Source: Thermodesulforhabdaceae bacterium
GTDB lineage: Bacteria > Desulfobacterota > Syntrophobacteria > Syntrophobacterales > Thermodesulforhabdaceae
Direction: 5' to 3'
Length of the DNA stretch: 64,000 nucleotides
Assembly: GCA_037482015.1 (NCBI GenBank)
Contig: JBBFKT010000001.1
Span: 62,001 to 126,000, forward strand
In this document: positions 45,294 to 53,731 of the stretch, piece after piece
Position numbering within the stretch: position 1 is the first letter of the stretch
Layout: each line of letters starts with the position of its first letter
The notes under the pieces: generated by a model
Databases searched by the model: none
Told to the model about the DNA's origin: nothing
What the model saw: only the letters and a program-made list of their open reading frames with translations
Made by a program: the position numbers and the translations under genes

Positions 45294-46571
45294 ATGAAGG
45301 ACGTTATCGCTGTTATCATGGCAGGAGGACGAGGTGAGCGGCTGAGGCCTCTTACAGAAGACCGCTGCAAACCCGCTGTTCCTTTCGGTGGAATCTATCG
45401 TTTGATAGATATTCCGCTCAGTAATTGTGTAAATTCAGGCATTTACAGAATTCTTGTCTTTCCTCAATACAAATCCCAATCACTTGTGGAGCACCTTGAA
45501 GATGGTTGGAGCCATCTTTTTTCCAGGCCTTTTGGTCATTACATGAGAATAGTAGCTCCCCAACAACGTTTTGGCGAACGATGGTATATGGGCACGGCAG
45601 ATTCTGTTCGCCAGAATATATCGCTTATCAGTAGAGAAAGATCGGAACATGTTTTGATCCTTTCCGGTGATCATGTCTATAAGATGGATTATGCGGCATT
45701 TCGAGCTTATCACGAAGAAAAAGAAGCAGATATTACTATTGGGCTTTTTGAAGTGCCGAGAGATTCGGGCCGCGAATTTGGTATTGCTCAAGTTGACGAT
45801 GACTTTCGAATTATAGACTTTGAAGAAAAGCCGGCAGATCCAAAGCCCATCCCTGATGATCCGGAGCACGCTCTGGCATCAATGGGAATATATATTTTCC
45901 GATTTTCGATTTTAGAAAAGCTTTTGACAGAATCAGACGCTGAAGACTTCGGAAAACATATTATTCCGCAGGCTATTCATCGGTTTAGAGTTTATGCCTA
46001 TCCCTATCGTCGCTTGAATAGTATCAAAGATTATGTCTATCAGGTAGATCCTGCCGATGGCACAAGGCGTTTGGTGCTTGTGGATAGAACTAGAGATTCG
46101 GCTTACTGGCGCGATGTGGGCACCCTGGATGCTTACTGGAATGCCAACATGGATCTTACCGGCATCGAACCCTTTTTCAATCTTTACGGACAACTTTGGC
46201 CTATCAGAACTTTCTATAAACCCTACCCACCGGTAAAGTTTGTCTTCAGTGAGCGCAATCAGTTTCCCCAGAGGCTTGGAGCGGCCTTTGACTCGATAGT
46301 TTCTCCTGGATGCATCATAAGCGGAGGTATCGTTCGTTCTTCGGTTCTGTCATACAACGTTTTTGTGCACAGCTATGCAGAGGTTGATGAGTCGGTCATT
46401 CTCGACAACGTGGAAATAGGGCGATACTGCCGAATAAAAAAAGCTATCATAGATAAAGACAACAAAATACCACCGGGAACACAAATTGGCATAAATCCAC
46501 TTGAAGACAGAGAGAGATTTCATGTAACTCAACGTGGAATTGTGGTGGTTCCCAGGGGGTATTTCCGTTGA
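45294..46571 (+). CDS. glgC: glucose-1-phosphate adenylyltransferase
   Basis: About 425 residues. It makes ADP-glucose for glycogen. The nucleotidyltransferase signature VIMAGGRGERLRPLTEDRCK is followed by PAVPFGGIYRLIDIPLSN, GTADSVRQNI and LILSGDHVYKMDY. DFEEKPADP and a C-terminal left-handed helix region (SYAEVDESVILDNVEIGRYCRI) come later. ATG 45294 is preferred, with AGAAGG upstream; GTG 45276, which overlaps the tlpA-like stop, is the alternative. No other glycogen gene is adjacent. Confidence 0.93.
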   Translation: MKDVIAVIMAGGRGERLRPLTEDRCKPAVPFGGIYRLIDIPLSNCVNSGIYRILVFPQYKSQSLVEHLEDGWSHLFSRPFGHYMRIVAPQQRFGERWYMGTADSVRQNISLISRERSEHVLILSGDHVYKMDYAAFRAYHEEKEADITIGLFEVPRDSGREFGIAQVDDDFRIIDFEEKPADPKPIPDDPEHALASMGIYIFRFSILEKLLTESDAEDFGKHIIPQAIHRFRVYAYPYRRLNSIKDYVYQVDPADGTRRLVLVDRTRDSAYWRDVGTLDAYWNANMDLTGIEPFFNLYGQLWPIRTFYKPYPPVKFVFSERNQFPQRLGAAFDSIVSPGCIISGGIVRSSVLSYNVFVHSYAEVDESVILDNVEIGRYCRIKKAIIDKDNKIPPGTQIGINPLEDRERFHVTQRGIVVVPRGYFR

Positions 46572-46605
46572 ATGATTTCTTAAAGAAGGAGGAAATTTTA
46601 GCACA

Positions 46606-47013
46606 ATGCCTATTGTTCGCTGGGATGACAGCTTTAGCGTGGGGATTGCTGAAATAGATGCTCAGCATAAGCGACTTGTTGAGATGATTAACGAACTATA
46701 CGATGCTATGCGGCAGAGAAAAGGAAAAGATGTTCTTTCCGAAATTCTTGATGGAATGATGAGTTATGCGGCGGTGCATTTTGCTACCGAAGAAAAATAT
46801 TTTGTGCAGTATTTTTATCCCGAAACTGAAAGTCATAGAAAAGAGCATAGAGATTTCAAGAAGAAAGCTGATGAATTCAAGAAACGATTTGAATCGAACG
46901 AAATTGGGGTTGCCGGCGAAGTGGTAGATTTTCTGGCTACGTGGTTGAAAAGTCACATAAAAGGATCAGACAAAAAATATGGTCCTTTCCTGAACGAAAA
47001 AGGCCTTCGGTAG
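46606..47013 (+). CDS. bacteriohemerythrin
   Basis: The protein has 135 residues, the full length of a stand-alone domain. The di-iron ligands are all present: His in WDDSFSVGIAEIDAQHKRL, HFATEEKYF, HRKEH, and HIKGSDKKY with the final Asp. It binds oxygen reversibly in the cytoplasm. In anaerobes this may serve oxygen storage or sensing. It lies alone between glgC and the YggT gene. Confidence 0.92.
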   Translation: MPIVRWDDSFSVGIAEIDAQHKRLVEMINELYDAMRQRKGKDVLSEILDGMMSYAAVHFATEEKYFVQYFYPETESHRKEHRDFKKKADEFKKRFESNEIGVAGEVVDFLATWLKSHIKGSDKKYGPFLNEKGLR

Positions 47014-47039
47014 TTTAAAAAACGGGAAGGAGAAAAGAG

Positions 47040-47339
47040 ATGTTTGTTGCTAGCAGGTTGATTGAAGGACTTGCGGTGGTTATTCAGATTGTGCTGAATG
47101 TTTATTTTTGGATCATCATAATCCGGGCGCTCCTTTCGTGGGTAAATCCAGATCCTTACAACCCCATTGTGAGAACTCTTTACAGTATTACTGACCCTTT
47201 ATTAAACGCTATCAGACGTAGAGTTCCCTTATCAGTAGGTCCAGTAGATCTTACACCGCTTATTCTTATTCTTGTGATCTACTTTCTCCAGGTGTTTCTT
47301 GTGGGAACTCTGCACGATCTTGCCTGGAAGCTAAGATAA
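47040..47339 (+). CDS. YggT family membrane protein
   Basis: The protein has 99 residues and two hydrophobic regions with the YggT pattern: YFWIIIIRALLSWVNPDPYNPIVRTLYSITDPLLNAIRR and VDLTPLILILVIYFLQVFL. The family is linked to cell division and membrane-stress phenotypes, but the mechanism is unclear. A good AGGAG lies before ATG 47040. Confidence 0.88.
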   Translation: MFVASRLIEGLAVVIQIVLNVYFWIIIIRALLSWVNPDPYNPIVRTLYSITDPLLNAIRRRVPLSVGPVDLTPLILILVIYFLQVFLVGTLHDLAWKLR

Positions 47340-47357
47340 GAAAAAGGGAGAAATGGC

Positions 47358-47531
47358 ATGAGCATTTCAAAAGAACTTTTAGAAATTTTAGCTTGTCCTA
47401 AGTGTAAATCTTCCGTCGAATTAGATGAAAACCGACAGGGGCTTATTTGCAAATCCTGTAAGCTTCTCTATGAAATAAGAGATGGTATCCCCATTATGCT
47501 GATAGACGAAGCAAAGCCCATTTCTGAGTAG
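47358..47531 (+). CDS. UPF0434/Trm112-like small zinc protein, 57 aa
   Basis: This short gene starts at ATG 47358, with GGGAG upstream, and ends at TAG 47529-47531. The peptide reads SKELLEILACPKCKSSVEL, then ICKSCKLLYEIRDGIPIML. The two CxxC pairs and the RDGIPIML motif are typical of the YcaR/UPF0434 (Trm112-like) family. In several bacteria this family sits among LPS genes, here directly before rfaE1. Its exact role is unknown. Confidence 0.9.
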   Translation: MSISKELLEILACPKCKSSVELDENRQGLICKSCKLLYEIRDGIPIMLIDEAKPISE

Positions 47532-47551
47532 TTTTGAGAAAGATTCAGAAA

Positions 47552-48565
47552 ATGTTGAAGATTCGCAGAAAACTTCTTGATAGTCTGGACAGGTTTTCGT
47601 CGGCCAAAGTTTTAGTTATCGGTGACGTTATGCTGGATGTGTTCCTCTGGGGAACAGTTAATAGAATTTCTCCAGAAGCTCCGGTTCCTGTGGTTGACAT
47701 AAAACGGGAAACTTACCATCTGGGCGGAGCCGCTAATGTGGCTCATAATATATCGGCTCTTGGGGGAAGAGCTTTTCTCTGTGGAAGAATTGGTAACGAT
47801 TCATCGGGAAAAGAGTTACTAAACCTACTTAAAGAAAAAGATATTGATGCGTCGGGTGTTTTTGTGTGTCCCGAATCTATTACGACGGTAAAAACGAGAG
47901 TTATCGCTCATAGTCAGCAGGTTGTCCGGTTTGATCGAGAAGTAAGAACGCCCTTGAAAGACAGAATACTGGCTCAGGTAGTTAATTTTCTCGAATCGGT
48001 TGAAAAGCCTGATTTGATTATCGTCTCAGATTATGCCAAGGGCGTTATTACGGATGTTCTCATGGATAAAGTTAAGATTATATCTAAACAGATGAATATA
48101 CCTTTGGTTGTGGATCCCAAGGTCTCGAACAAACATCTTTACCGTGGTGTTACTGTCCTCACGCCAAACCAGAGCGAAGCTGTTCAAATGGCTGGTTACA
48201 GCGCTACTAATTCAGAAGCGGATCTTGCCACCGTCGCTTCTGCTATCATAAAAGAGCTGGAGTGTAAGTTTTTGCTAGTAACTAGGGGTTCCGAGGGAAT
48301 GACTTTGTTTGATGATGACTGCAAGCCTATTCATATTCCGGCATGCGCAAGGAAGGTGTTTGACGTTACAGGCGCCGGGGACACCGTTGTTGCTCTGCTG
48401 GCTCTCGGTATGGTTGCTGGACTGTCAATCCATGAAGCCGCTTATCTTGCTAATGTAGCCGCAGGGTTTGTGGTTGGCGAAGTGGGAACAGCCGTCATAA
48501 CTCCCCAACAGCTAAGAGCGCTTCTTAACGACGATCAACTCGAGTTCCGCTATGAGCGTCCCTAA
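47552..48565 (+). CDS. rfaE1: D-glycero-beta-D-manno-heptose-7-phosphate kinase (HldE domain I)
   Basis: About 337 residues of PfkB/ribokinase fold. It phosphorylates heptose-7-phosphate for ADP-heptose and LPS inner core. Motifs: VLVIGDVMLDVFLWGTVNRISPEAPVPVV, LGGAANVAHNISALGG, SDYAKGVIT, and DVTGAGDTVVALLALGM with the catalytic Asp. The nucleotidyltransferase half of HldE is absent, so a separate rfaE2 is expected elsewhere. ATG 47552 is chosen; a TTG at 47534 is possible. It ends in a 14-base overlap with the DUF4416 gene. Confidence 0.9.
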   Translation: MLKIRRKLLDSLDRFSSAKVLVIGDVMLDVFLWGTVNRISPEAPVPVVDIKRETYHLGGAANVAHNISALGGRAFLCGRIGNDSSGKELLNLLKEKDIDASGVFVCPESITTVKTRVIAHSQQVVRFDREVRTPLKDRILAQVVNFLESVEKPDLIIVSDYAKGVITDVLMDKVKIISKQMNIPLVVDPKVSNKHLYRGVTVLTPNQSEAVQMAGYSATNSEADLATVASAIIKELECKFLLVTRGSEGMTLFDDDCKPIHIPACARKVFDVTGAGDTVVALLALGMVAGLSIHEAAYLANVAAGFVVGEVGTAVITPQQLRALLNDDQLEFRYERP

Positions 48566-49088
48566 GCCGCCTCTCCCTTCAAAGCTTTTCGTAGGACTTC
48601 TTTTCTCTGATCTGCAAAAAGCCCATGAAGCCGTTAAAAAACTTTGTGATCGCTTTGGAAGTTTGGATCTAGCGACGTGCCCCAGGATCTTCACAGAAAG
48701 TAACTATTACGAGCGGGAAATGGGGCAGCCTATATTTAGAATGTTTCTGAGTTTTCAACATCTTGTGGATCCACAGGAGATTGTTGAAATCAAACTATTC
48801 ACGAATGATCTGGAGCTTTCTCTGGCTCGAGATGGTCATCGAGTAGTTAATATCGATCCCGGGCTACTTTCTGAAGAACGTCTTATTCTTGCCACAGGGA
48901 AAAACTACACTCACAGAATTTACCTTAGAAACGGCATTTATGCCGACCTTACCCTTATATATCGGCGGGGAGCATACCAGCCTCTTGAATGGACTTACCC
49001 CGACTACAAAAATCCCTTTCTGCTTCATCTTTTGAGTATCCTGAGGCGTAAGCTTATTGCGTCGAGAAAAGGAACAATCCCTTCCTGA
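48552..49088 (+). CDS. DUF4416 family protein
   Basis: The protein has 178 residues and matches the DUF4416 pattern common in Desulfobacterota: PSKLFVGLLFSDLQKAHEAVKKL, TESNYYEREMG and NIDPGLLSEERLILATGKNYTHRIYL. YADLTLIYRRG and a final FLLHLLSILRRKL are also present. Function unknown. Its constant place near yicC, remA and gmk suggests a housekeeping role. It overlaps the end of rfaE1. Confidence 0.85.
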   Translation: MSVPKPPLPSKLFVGLLFSDLQKAHEAVKKLCDRFGSLDLATCPRIFTESNYYEREMGQPIFRMFLSFQHLVDPQEIVEIKLFTNDLELSLARDGHRVVNIDPGLLSEERLILATGKNYTHRIYLRNGIYADLTLIYRRGAYQPLEWTYPDYKNPFLLHLLSILRRKLIASRKGTIPS

Positions 49089-49105
49089 AGAAAGGAATTT
49101 AGACC

Positions 49106-50014
49106 ATGATTGTAAGCATGACCGGTATTAGTCGCCATAATGTGTCTGAAGAAGGCTATATTGTGACTTGCGAAGTTAAGTCCCTTAACAGCAAGTATCT
49201 TGATTTGAATGTGAAGCTTCCGCGAAAGGTGAACATCTGCGAAGAAGAAATTAGGTCTCTAGTTCGATCAAAGTGCCGAAGAGGAAGAATAGACCTCTTT
49301 GTTAACGTTGAAGCCGTTGAAAAACCTAGAAATATACCTTCTATCGATCCTAACGCTTTTCGCATGTATTGGAACGAACTTGTCTTTCTGTCCAAGATAA
49401 TCCCTGATCTTCAGCATCCAACTATTAGCGATGTGTTATCAATACCTTACATTTTTAGTGCCCCCACGATGGAATCCCTTGAAGATTTGGAAAAGGAGGA
49501 AAAGCTTCTATGTTCAATCGTTCTGAAAGCTTGTGAAGAAGCCTTGGAAAAGCTTGGGGCAATGAAACGACGCGAAGGTGAACTACTTGAAGCTGTTTGC
49601 CAAAAACATCTTAGCATAATTGAATCTATTCTGAACAGTATAGAATCCAGAAAAAGCGAAGTCTTGCTGGCTATGAGAGATCGCATGAGAGAGCGAGTAT
49701 CTCAACTTCTTGCTGATTTATCCGTTAAAGTTGATGAACATCTCATTCTTCAGGAGATTGCGATCCTTGCCGATAGAACGGATATTTCCGAAGAACTTGC
49801 GCGGCTTCGGGCTCATGTTAACCATTTTCGCACTATCGCATTTTCCAATTCAACTCCAGCAGACGGTAAACAACTGGATTTTATCGTCCAGGAGATGCAT
49901 CGTGAAGCCAATACCATAGGATCTAAATCGGCTGATCTTGCTATTTCAGAATTTGTTGTGACATTAAAAACAGAAATTGCAAAATTGAGAGAACAGGTTC
50001 AAAATATTGAATGA
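49106..50014 (+). CDS. yicC: YicC family endoribonuclease
   Basis: The protein has 302 residues. The start MIVSMTGISRHNVSEEGYIVTCEVKSLN is followed by YLDLNVKLPRKV and CRRGRIDLFVNVE. The C-terminal DUF1732 region has ILADRTDISEELARLRAH and QEMHREANTIGSKSAD. These are the family signatures. YicC proteins are recently described RNases. The gene precedes remA and gmk, the usual order. Confidence 0.92.
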   Translation: MIVSMTGISRHNVSEEGYIVTCEVKSLNSKYLDLNVKLPRKVNICEEEIRSLVRSKCRRGRIDLFVNVEAVEKPRNIPSIDPNAFRMYWNELVFLSKIIPDLQHPTISDVLSIPYIFSAPTMESLEDLEKEEKLLCSIVLKACEEALEKLGAMKRREGELLEAVCQKHLSIIESILNSIESRKSEVLLAMRDRMRERVSQLLADLSVKVDEHLILQEIAILADRTDISEELARLRAHVNHFRTIAFSNSTPADGKQLDFIVQEMHREANTIGSKSADLAISEFVVTLKTEIAKLREQVQNIE

Positions 50015-50065
50015 AGGGGCTGTTTGGGCTTGTTAAACAGATTTTTTGGTCAGTTTGGGGGGTTT

Positions 50066-50386
50066 ATGGATATTAAATTGCTTAATATAGGGTTTGGTAA
50101 CTCCGTTGTGGCAAATCGGATAATTGCTATTGTCTCTCCGGCGTCGGCGCCGATGAAAAGGCTAAAAGAAGACGCTAAGCAAAACAATCGACTCATTGAT
50201 GCCACCATGGGAAGAAAAACGAGAGCCATAATCATCACTGATAGTAACCATGTCATTCTTTGTGGAGTTCAGCCAGAAACCATTGCACAGAGACTTATGG
50301 CAGAACACGACGTTAAAGAAATTAGCCTTATTTCTGCCGGATCAGGTGGTAGAAAGTCGCATGATACGGATATGGACGAGGAGTGA
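50066..50386 (+). CDS. DUF370/RemA-like regulator
   Basis: About 106 residues from ATG 50066, with GGGGGG just upstream. The sequence [52 protein letters not shown] and PETIAQRL defines the family (RemA regulates biofilm genes in Bacillus; the role in Desulfobacterota is not established). Its TGA shares bases with the start of gmk (TGATG), so the two are translationally coupled. Confidence 0.9.
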   Translation: MDIKLLNIGFGNSVVANRIIAIVSPASAPMKRLKEDAKQNNRLIDATMGRKTRAIIITDSNHVILCGVQPETIAQRLMAEHDVKEISLISAGSGGRKSHDTDMDEE

Positions 50387-51033
50387 TGGAGCAGAGAGGA
50401 TCTCTTTTCATCGTTTCGGCTCCATCTGGTGCCGGTAAAACCACCATTTTAAAGGAAGTCCGCCTTAGACTTCCCGATCTTAAATTTTCGATCTCATACA
50501 CCACTCGCCCGCCTCGTTATGGAGAGGAACACGGTAAGGATTATTTTTTCGTTTCCAGAGAAGAATTCCTTAAGGGTATTGAAGACAGTCGCTTTGTCGA
50601 ATGGGCTTACGTCCACGGAAACTATTATGGAACCGACAGAAACATGATTGAAAACTGGATCGCTAATGGTCAGGATGTGATCCTGGATATAGATGTTCAG
50701 GGAGCACGTGAAATCAAATGCCAATATCCCCAGTCGGTCACTGTCTTTATTTTACCGCCATCGTGGCGCGAACTGGAAAGAAGACTTCGCCTTAGGGGCA
50801 CCGACTCTTCGGATGTGATTGAAAGGCGCCTTCAGAATGCGGTAAAGGAAATCGAAGAATCTTTCTGGTATGATTATCTAATAGTAAACGACGAAGTGTC
50901 GAAGGCGGCAAGCCAGCTTATGGCTATTATTACATCTTTCAGATGCCGCACCAGCAGACAGTTTGGTTTCCTAAAACGTATTTTTTCTGACCTTAAAGAT
51001 TACTCCAGTAACGTCAAAGGATCTTCTCCCTAG
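50386..51033 (+). CDS. gmk: guanylate kinase
   Basis: About 215 residues. It phosphorylates GMP to GDP. Walker A FIVSAPSGAGKTTILKEV is followed by the GMP-binding SISYTTRPPRYGEEHGKDYFFVS and VHGNYYGT. DVILDIDVQGAREIK and the lid RLRLRGTDSSDVIERRL complete the fold. ATG 50386, in TGATG with remA, is preferred over the GTG three bases earlier. Confidence 0.96.
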   Translation: MEQRGSLFIVSAPSGAGKTTILKEVRLRLPDLKFSISYTTRPPRYGEEHGKDYFFVSREEFLKGIEDSRFVEWAYVHGNYYGTDRNMIENWIANGQDVILDIDVQGAREIKCQYPQSVTVFILPPSWRELERRLRLRGTDSSDVIERRLQNAVKEIEESFWYDYLIVNDEVSKAASQLMAIITSFRCRTSRQFGFLKRIFSDLKDYSSNVKGSSP

Positions 51034-51106
51034 CATGTGTCCTTCAGGTGAGTAATTACGGTGAAAACCCGGATTTATTCTTTGTCTGCAAAATGAGGTT
51101 GTTTAA

Positions 51107-51823
51107 ATGTGGATTTCTGGAGTGCATGTTGTTAAAGAAGTGCTTAGCAAAAAGCCCCATCTGGCTATTGAGGTTGTCTTTTGCCGCAAGGACAGCGCGG
51201 TAATGGAGATTGTTGATCAAGCCAGAGTTTGCGGACTTGCTGTAAAAGAACTGAGCCGCGCGGATCTAAATCAAATTGTTGGTTATCGACAACACCAAGG
51301 AATTGCTTTGAAAATTAAAGCTTTTCCTTATGCGGATTTTGATGATTTGCTGGATCAGCCGCCTGAAAATATTTCCCCTCTTGTGCTGCTAGATGAAATT
51401 GAAGATCCTCAAAACTTCGGGTCTATCCTTAGAAGTGCCGCTTTTTTTGGCTCTGGTGGAATCATCATCCCAGAGCATAGATCTGTTTCGGTTACAGATG
51501 CGGTAAGCCGGGTTTCAGCAGGGGCCATCTCTATGGTTTCTGTTGTAAGAGTCCCCAATCTTGTTCGTGCCATGAAAGCTCTTTCAGACAGAGGATTTAC
51601 TATTGTTGGGCTGGATGCTCACGCCGAGCTTTCAATATATGATTCTGAACTCCTCCATCCTGTTGCTCTTGTCGTGGGAAATGAACATCGAGGCATGAGA
51701 CGACTCGTAAGAGAACACTGTCATCGCATTGTAAAGATTCCAGCTAGAGGTGAAATGGAATCTCTAAATGCCGCAGTTGCAACGGCTGTGGCTCTGGCTG
51801 AAGTGCTTCGCCAGAATTCCTGA
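51107..51823 (+). CDS. rlmB: TrmH-family rRNA 2'-O-ribose methyltransferase (RlmB-like)
   Basis: The protein has 238 residues. The SpoU fold has an N-terminal substrate domain (GVHVVKEVLSKKPHLAIEVVF). The knot motifs are LVLLDEIEDPQNFGSILRSAAFFG, LVVGNEHRGMRRLVREHC and IPARGEMESLNAAVATAVAL. It most likely methylates G2251 of 23S rRNA, as RlmB does, though other SpoU targets are possible. It is the last gene of the long + strand run. Confidence 0.9.
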   Translation: MWISGVHVVKEVLSKKPHLAIEVVFCRKDSAVMEIVDQARVCGLAVKELSRADLNQIVGYRQHQGIALKIKAFPYADFDDLLDQPPENISPLVLLDEIEDPQNFGSILRSAAFFGSGGIIIPEHRSVSVTDAVSRVSAGAISMVSVVRVPNLVRAMKALSDRGFTIVGLDAHAELSIYDSELLHPVALVVGNEHRGMRRLVREHCHRIVKIPARGEMESLNAAVATAVALAEVLRQNS

Positions 51824-51838
51824 CATATTGCAACTGAC

Positions 51839-52549
51839 TTACTGCGATGGTTTTCTTTCGCCAAATAGCGCTGTTCCTATTCTGACCATGGTGGCTCCTT
51901 CTTCAATTGCCACTTCAAAGTCGTGACTCATGCCCATAGAAAGTTCCGTGAGTTGTTCGGGAGTTCGAGAGAAAAGACGTAGTTGCTCAAGAAGTTCTCT
52001 TGTTTTGCGAAAGAAAGGTCGCACCATTTCAGGATTTTCAAAAAAGGGTGGAATTACCATAAGCCCTTTTACCAGAATTCCCTCGAAGACTGATATGGTT
52101 TCGTAAAAGCTTCTGAGTTCCTCCGGTATTATCCCGCTTTTTGTTGGTTCTTTTCCTATGTTGACTTCAATTAGCACCGGAAGAGGTTCAGTTCTTAGGT
52201 TTAGCGAAGCTTTGTCCAGCTTCTGAGCAAGTTCGATTCTGTCCACCGTTTGAATCCAGTCGAAAAGTTCCACGGCAGCTTTAGCTTTGTTTGTTTGCAA
52301 ATGACCGATAAAGTGCCAGGTAAGCCCAATATCCTTTAGCACAGCTTTTTTAGTTTTAGCTTCCTGGACGTAGTTCTCGCCAAGATGTTTTAGTCCGCTT
52401 ATAGCGGCTTCACGAATTCTATCTGGGGGCATCGTTTTTCCTACCCCGATTAGAGTTACCGAGGATGTTTCACGCGAAACACGCTTGCAGGCAAGTTCAA
52501 TACGATTCAAAATTGCTTTGAGGTTTTTCCCAACCTCCGTTTCTACCAT
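51839..52549 (-). CDS. yggS: YggS/PROSC-type PLP homeostasis protein
   Basis: The protein has 236 residues. The PLP lysine lies in TLIGVGKTMPPDRIREA. Other family motifs: HLGENYVQEAKTK, WHFIGHLQTNKAKAAVELFDWIQTVD, VLIEVNIGKEPTKSGI, ELSMGMSHDFEVAIEEGATMVRIGTALFG. It holds PLP and buffers vitamin B6 pools. It is convergent with the TrmH-type gene, with only 15 bases between them. Confidence 0.94.
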   Translation of the reverse strand: MVETEVGKNLKAILNRIELACKRVSRETSSVTLIGVGKTMPPDRIREAAISGLKHLGENYVQEAKTKKAVLKDIGLTWHFIGHLQTNKAKAAVELFDWIQTVDRIELAQKLDKASLNLRTEPLPVLIEVNIGKEPTKSGIIPEELRSFYETISVFEGILVKGLMVIPPFFENPEMVRPFFRKTRELLEQLRLFSRTPEQLTELSMGMSHDFEVAIEEGATMVRIGTALFGERKPSQ

Positions 52550-52866
52550 ATTTACTCCCTACATAGATTTAGAAAAGCTGGGTGGTTATTAATTTTTTCT
52601 CTGTGTTCTCTGTATCCCTGTGGTTAGTCATACCTTAAGTTGTTTCCTCTCTCCCTACCCCCGGAAAGGTCTTCCGGATAGGGGGAGCCTGTAATTTCAT
52701 CCAATAACAAGAATTTTTGAACACCCTCCTTCGTTCATTGACAAAACCTTTTATCTTCGTCTATCAAAGAGTCACTCTGAAGCGAATCCAGATTATTTCA
52801 TCGCTTCGGGATGACTGTATAGGGAAGCCATAGAAAAATATCACGGTAAGCAACGGGGAGCAAACA
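52550..52866. other. intergenic region with hairpin
   Basis: This 317-base gap lies between the divergent yggS and phosphorylase genes. It holds an imperfect C/G-rich hairpin around 52651-52687 (CCGGAA...TTCCGG core within CTACCCCCGGAA and GGATAGGGGG). No gene or tRNA is seen. Promoters for both flanking genes should lie here, but I cannot point to convincing boxes. Confidence 0.5.
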
Positions 52867-53688
52867 GTGTTTGAGGCATACAAAAAGGTCGAAGAAGCGA
52901 AGGCTTTTATTCTTAAGAAGATTTCATCTGTTCCCGAAGTTGCTATTATACTCGGAACAGGTCTTGGGGAAATTGCGGAAGTAATGGAACGCGAAGCCAT
53001 AATTCCTTATGAACGTATTCCGCACTTTCCCGTTTCGACCGTTGAGGGGCATCAGGGACGAATGATAGTAGGGCGCTTCGAGGGAACACCGGTAATAGCT
53101 CTCCAGGGACGGTTTCATCTTTACGAAGGCTATGATGCAAAGGATATCGCATTCCCCATCCGAACTTTAAAGAGCCTTGGAGTGAATGTGCTTATCATAT
53201 CCAACGCTGCCGGAGGACTTAACCCTCTTTTTGAACCCGGAGATCTAATGCTTATTGTGGATCACATAAATTTTACAGGCAGGAATCCACTTATAGGACC
53301 TAATCTGGAAACCTGGGGACCTCGCTTTCCCGACATGACGGAGCCTTACAGCAAGAGACTTCGAGCGATTGCGAAGGCGGTAGCACGGGAGCATAAAATA
53401 CCGCTTAGAGAAGGAGTCTATATCGGAGTTACGGGTCCCAGTATGGAAACGGCCGCAGAAACTCGCATGTTTCGCCTCCTGGGAGCTGACGCTGTGGGAA
53501 TGTCCACTGTTATAGAGGTTATTGCTGCTGTTCACCTTGGCATGGAAGTTCTTGCTATATCTGTTATTACCAATGTTAATCGCCCAGATTGCTATGAACC
53601 TGTCCCGCTGGAAAAAGTGATTGCTCAGGCAAGTAGCACGGCTCCGACTTTGCTAAAACTTATTTCACTTGTTTTGAAACGACTTTAG
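52867..53688 (+). CDS. purine nucleoside phosphorylase (PNP-I/MTAP family)
   Basis: The protein has 273 residues. It cleaves purine nucleosides with phosphate. Motifs: IILGTGLGEIAEVM (phosphate loop), TVEGHQGRMIVGRF, LQGRFHLYEGY, IISNAAGGLNPLFEPGDLMLI, and TGPSMETAAETRMFRLLGADAVGMSTVIEV. GTG 52867 starts it, with GGGGAG upstream. The next two genes are MTA/SAH-deaminase-type amidohydrolases, so methylthioinosine or inosine-type nucleosides made by them could be its substrates. This is inferred from context. Confidence 0.9.
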   Translation: MFEAYKKVEEAKAFILKKISSVPEVAIILGTGLGEIAEVMEREAIIPYERIPHFPVSTVEGHQGRMIVGRFEGTPVIALQGRFHLYEGYDAKDIAFPIRTLKSLGVNVLIISNAAGGLNPLFEPGDLMLIVDHINFTGRNPLIGPNLETWGPRFPDMTEPYSKRLRAIAKAVAREHKIPLREGVYIGVTGPSMETAAETRMFRLLGADAVGMSTVIEVIAAVHLGMEVLAISVITNVNRPDCYEPVPLEKVIAQASSTAPTLLKLISLVLKRL

Positions 53689-53731
53689 AGATAGCTGGTT
53701 TAAGAACTTCCTTTTAACAAGGAATAACCCT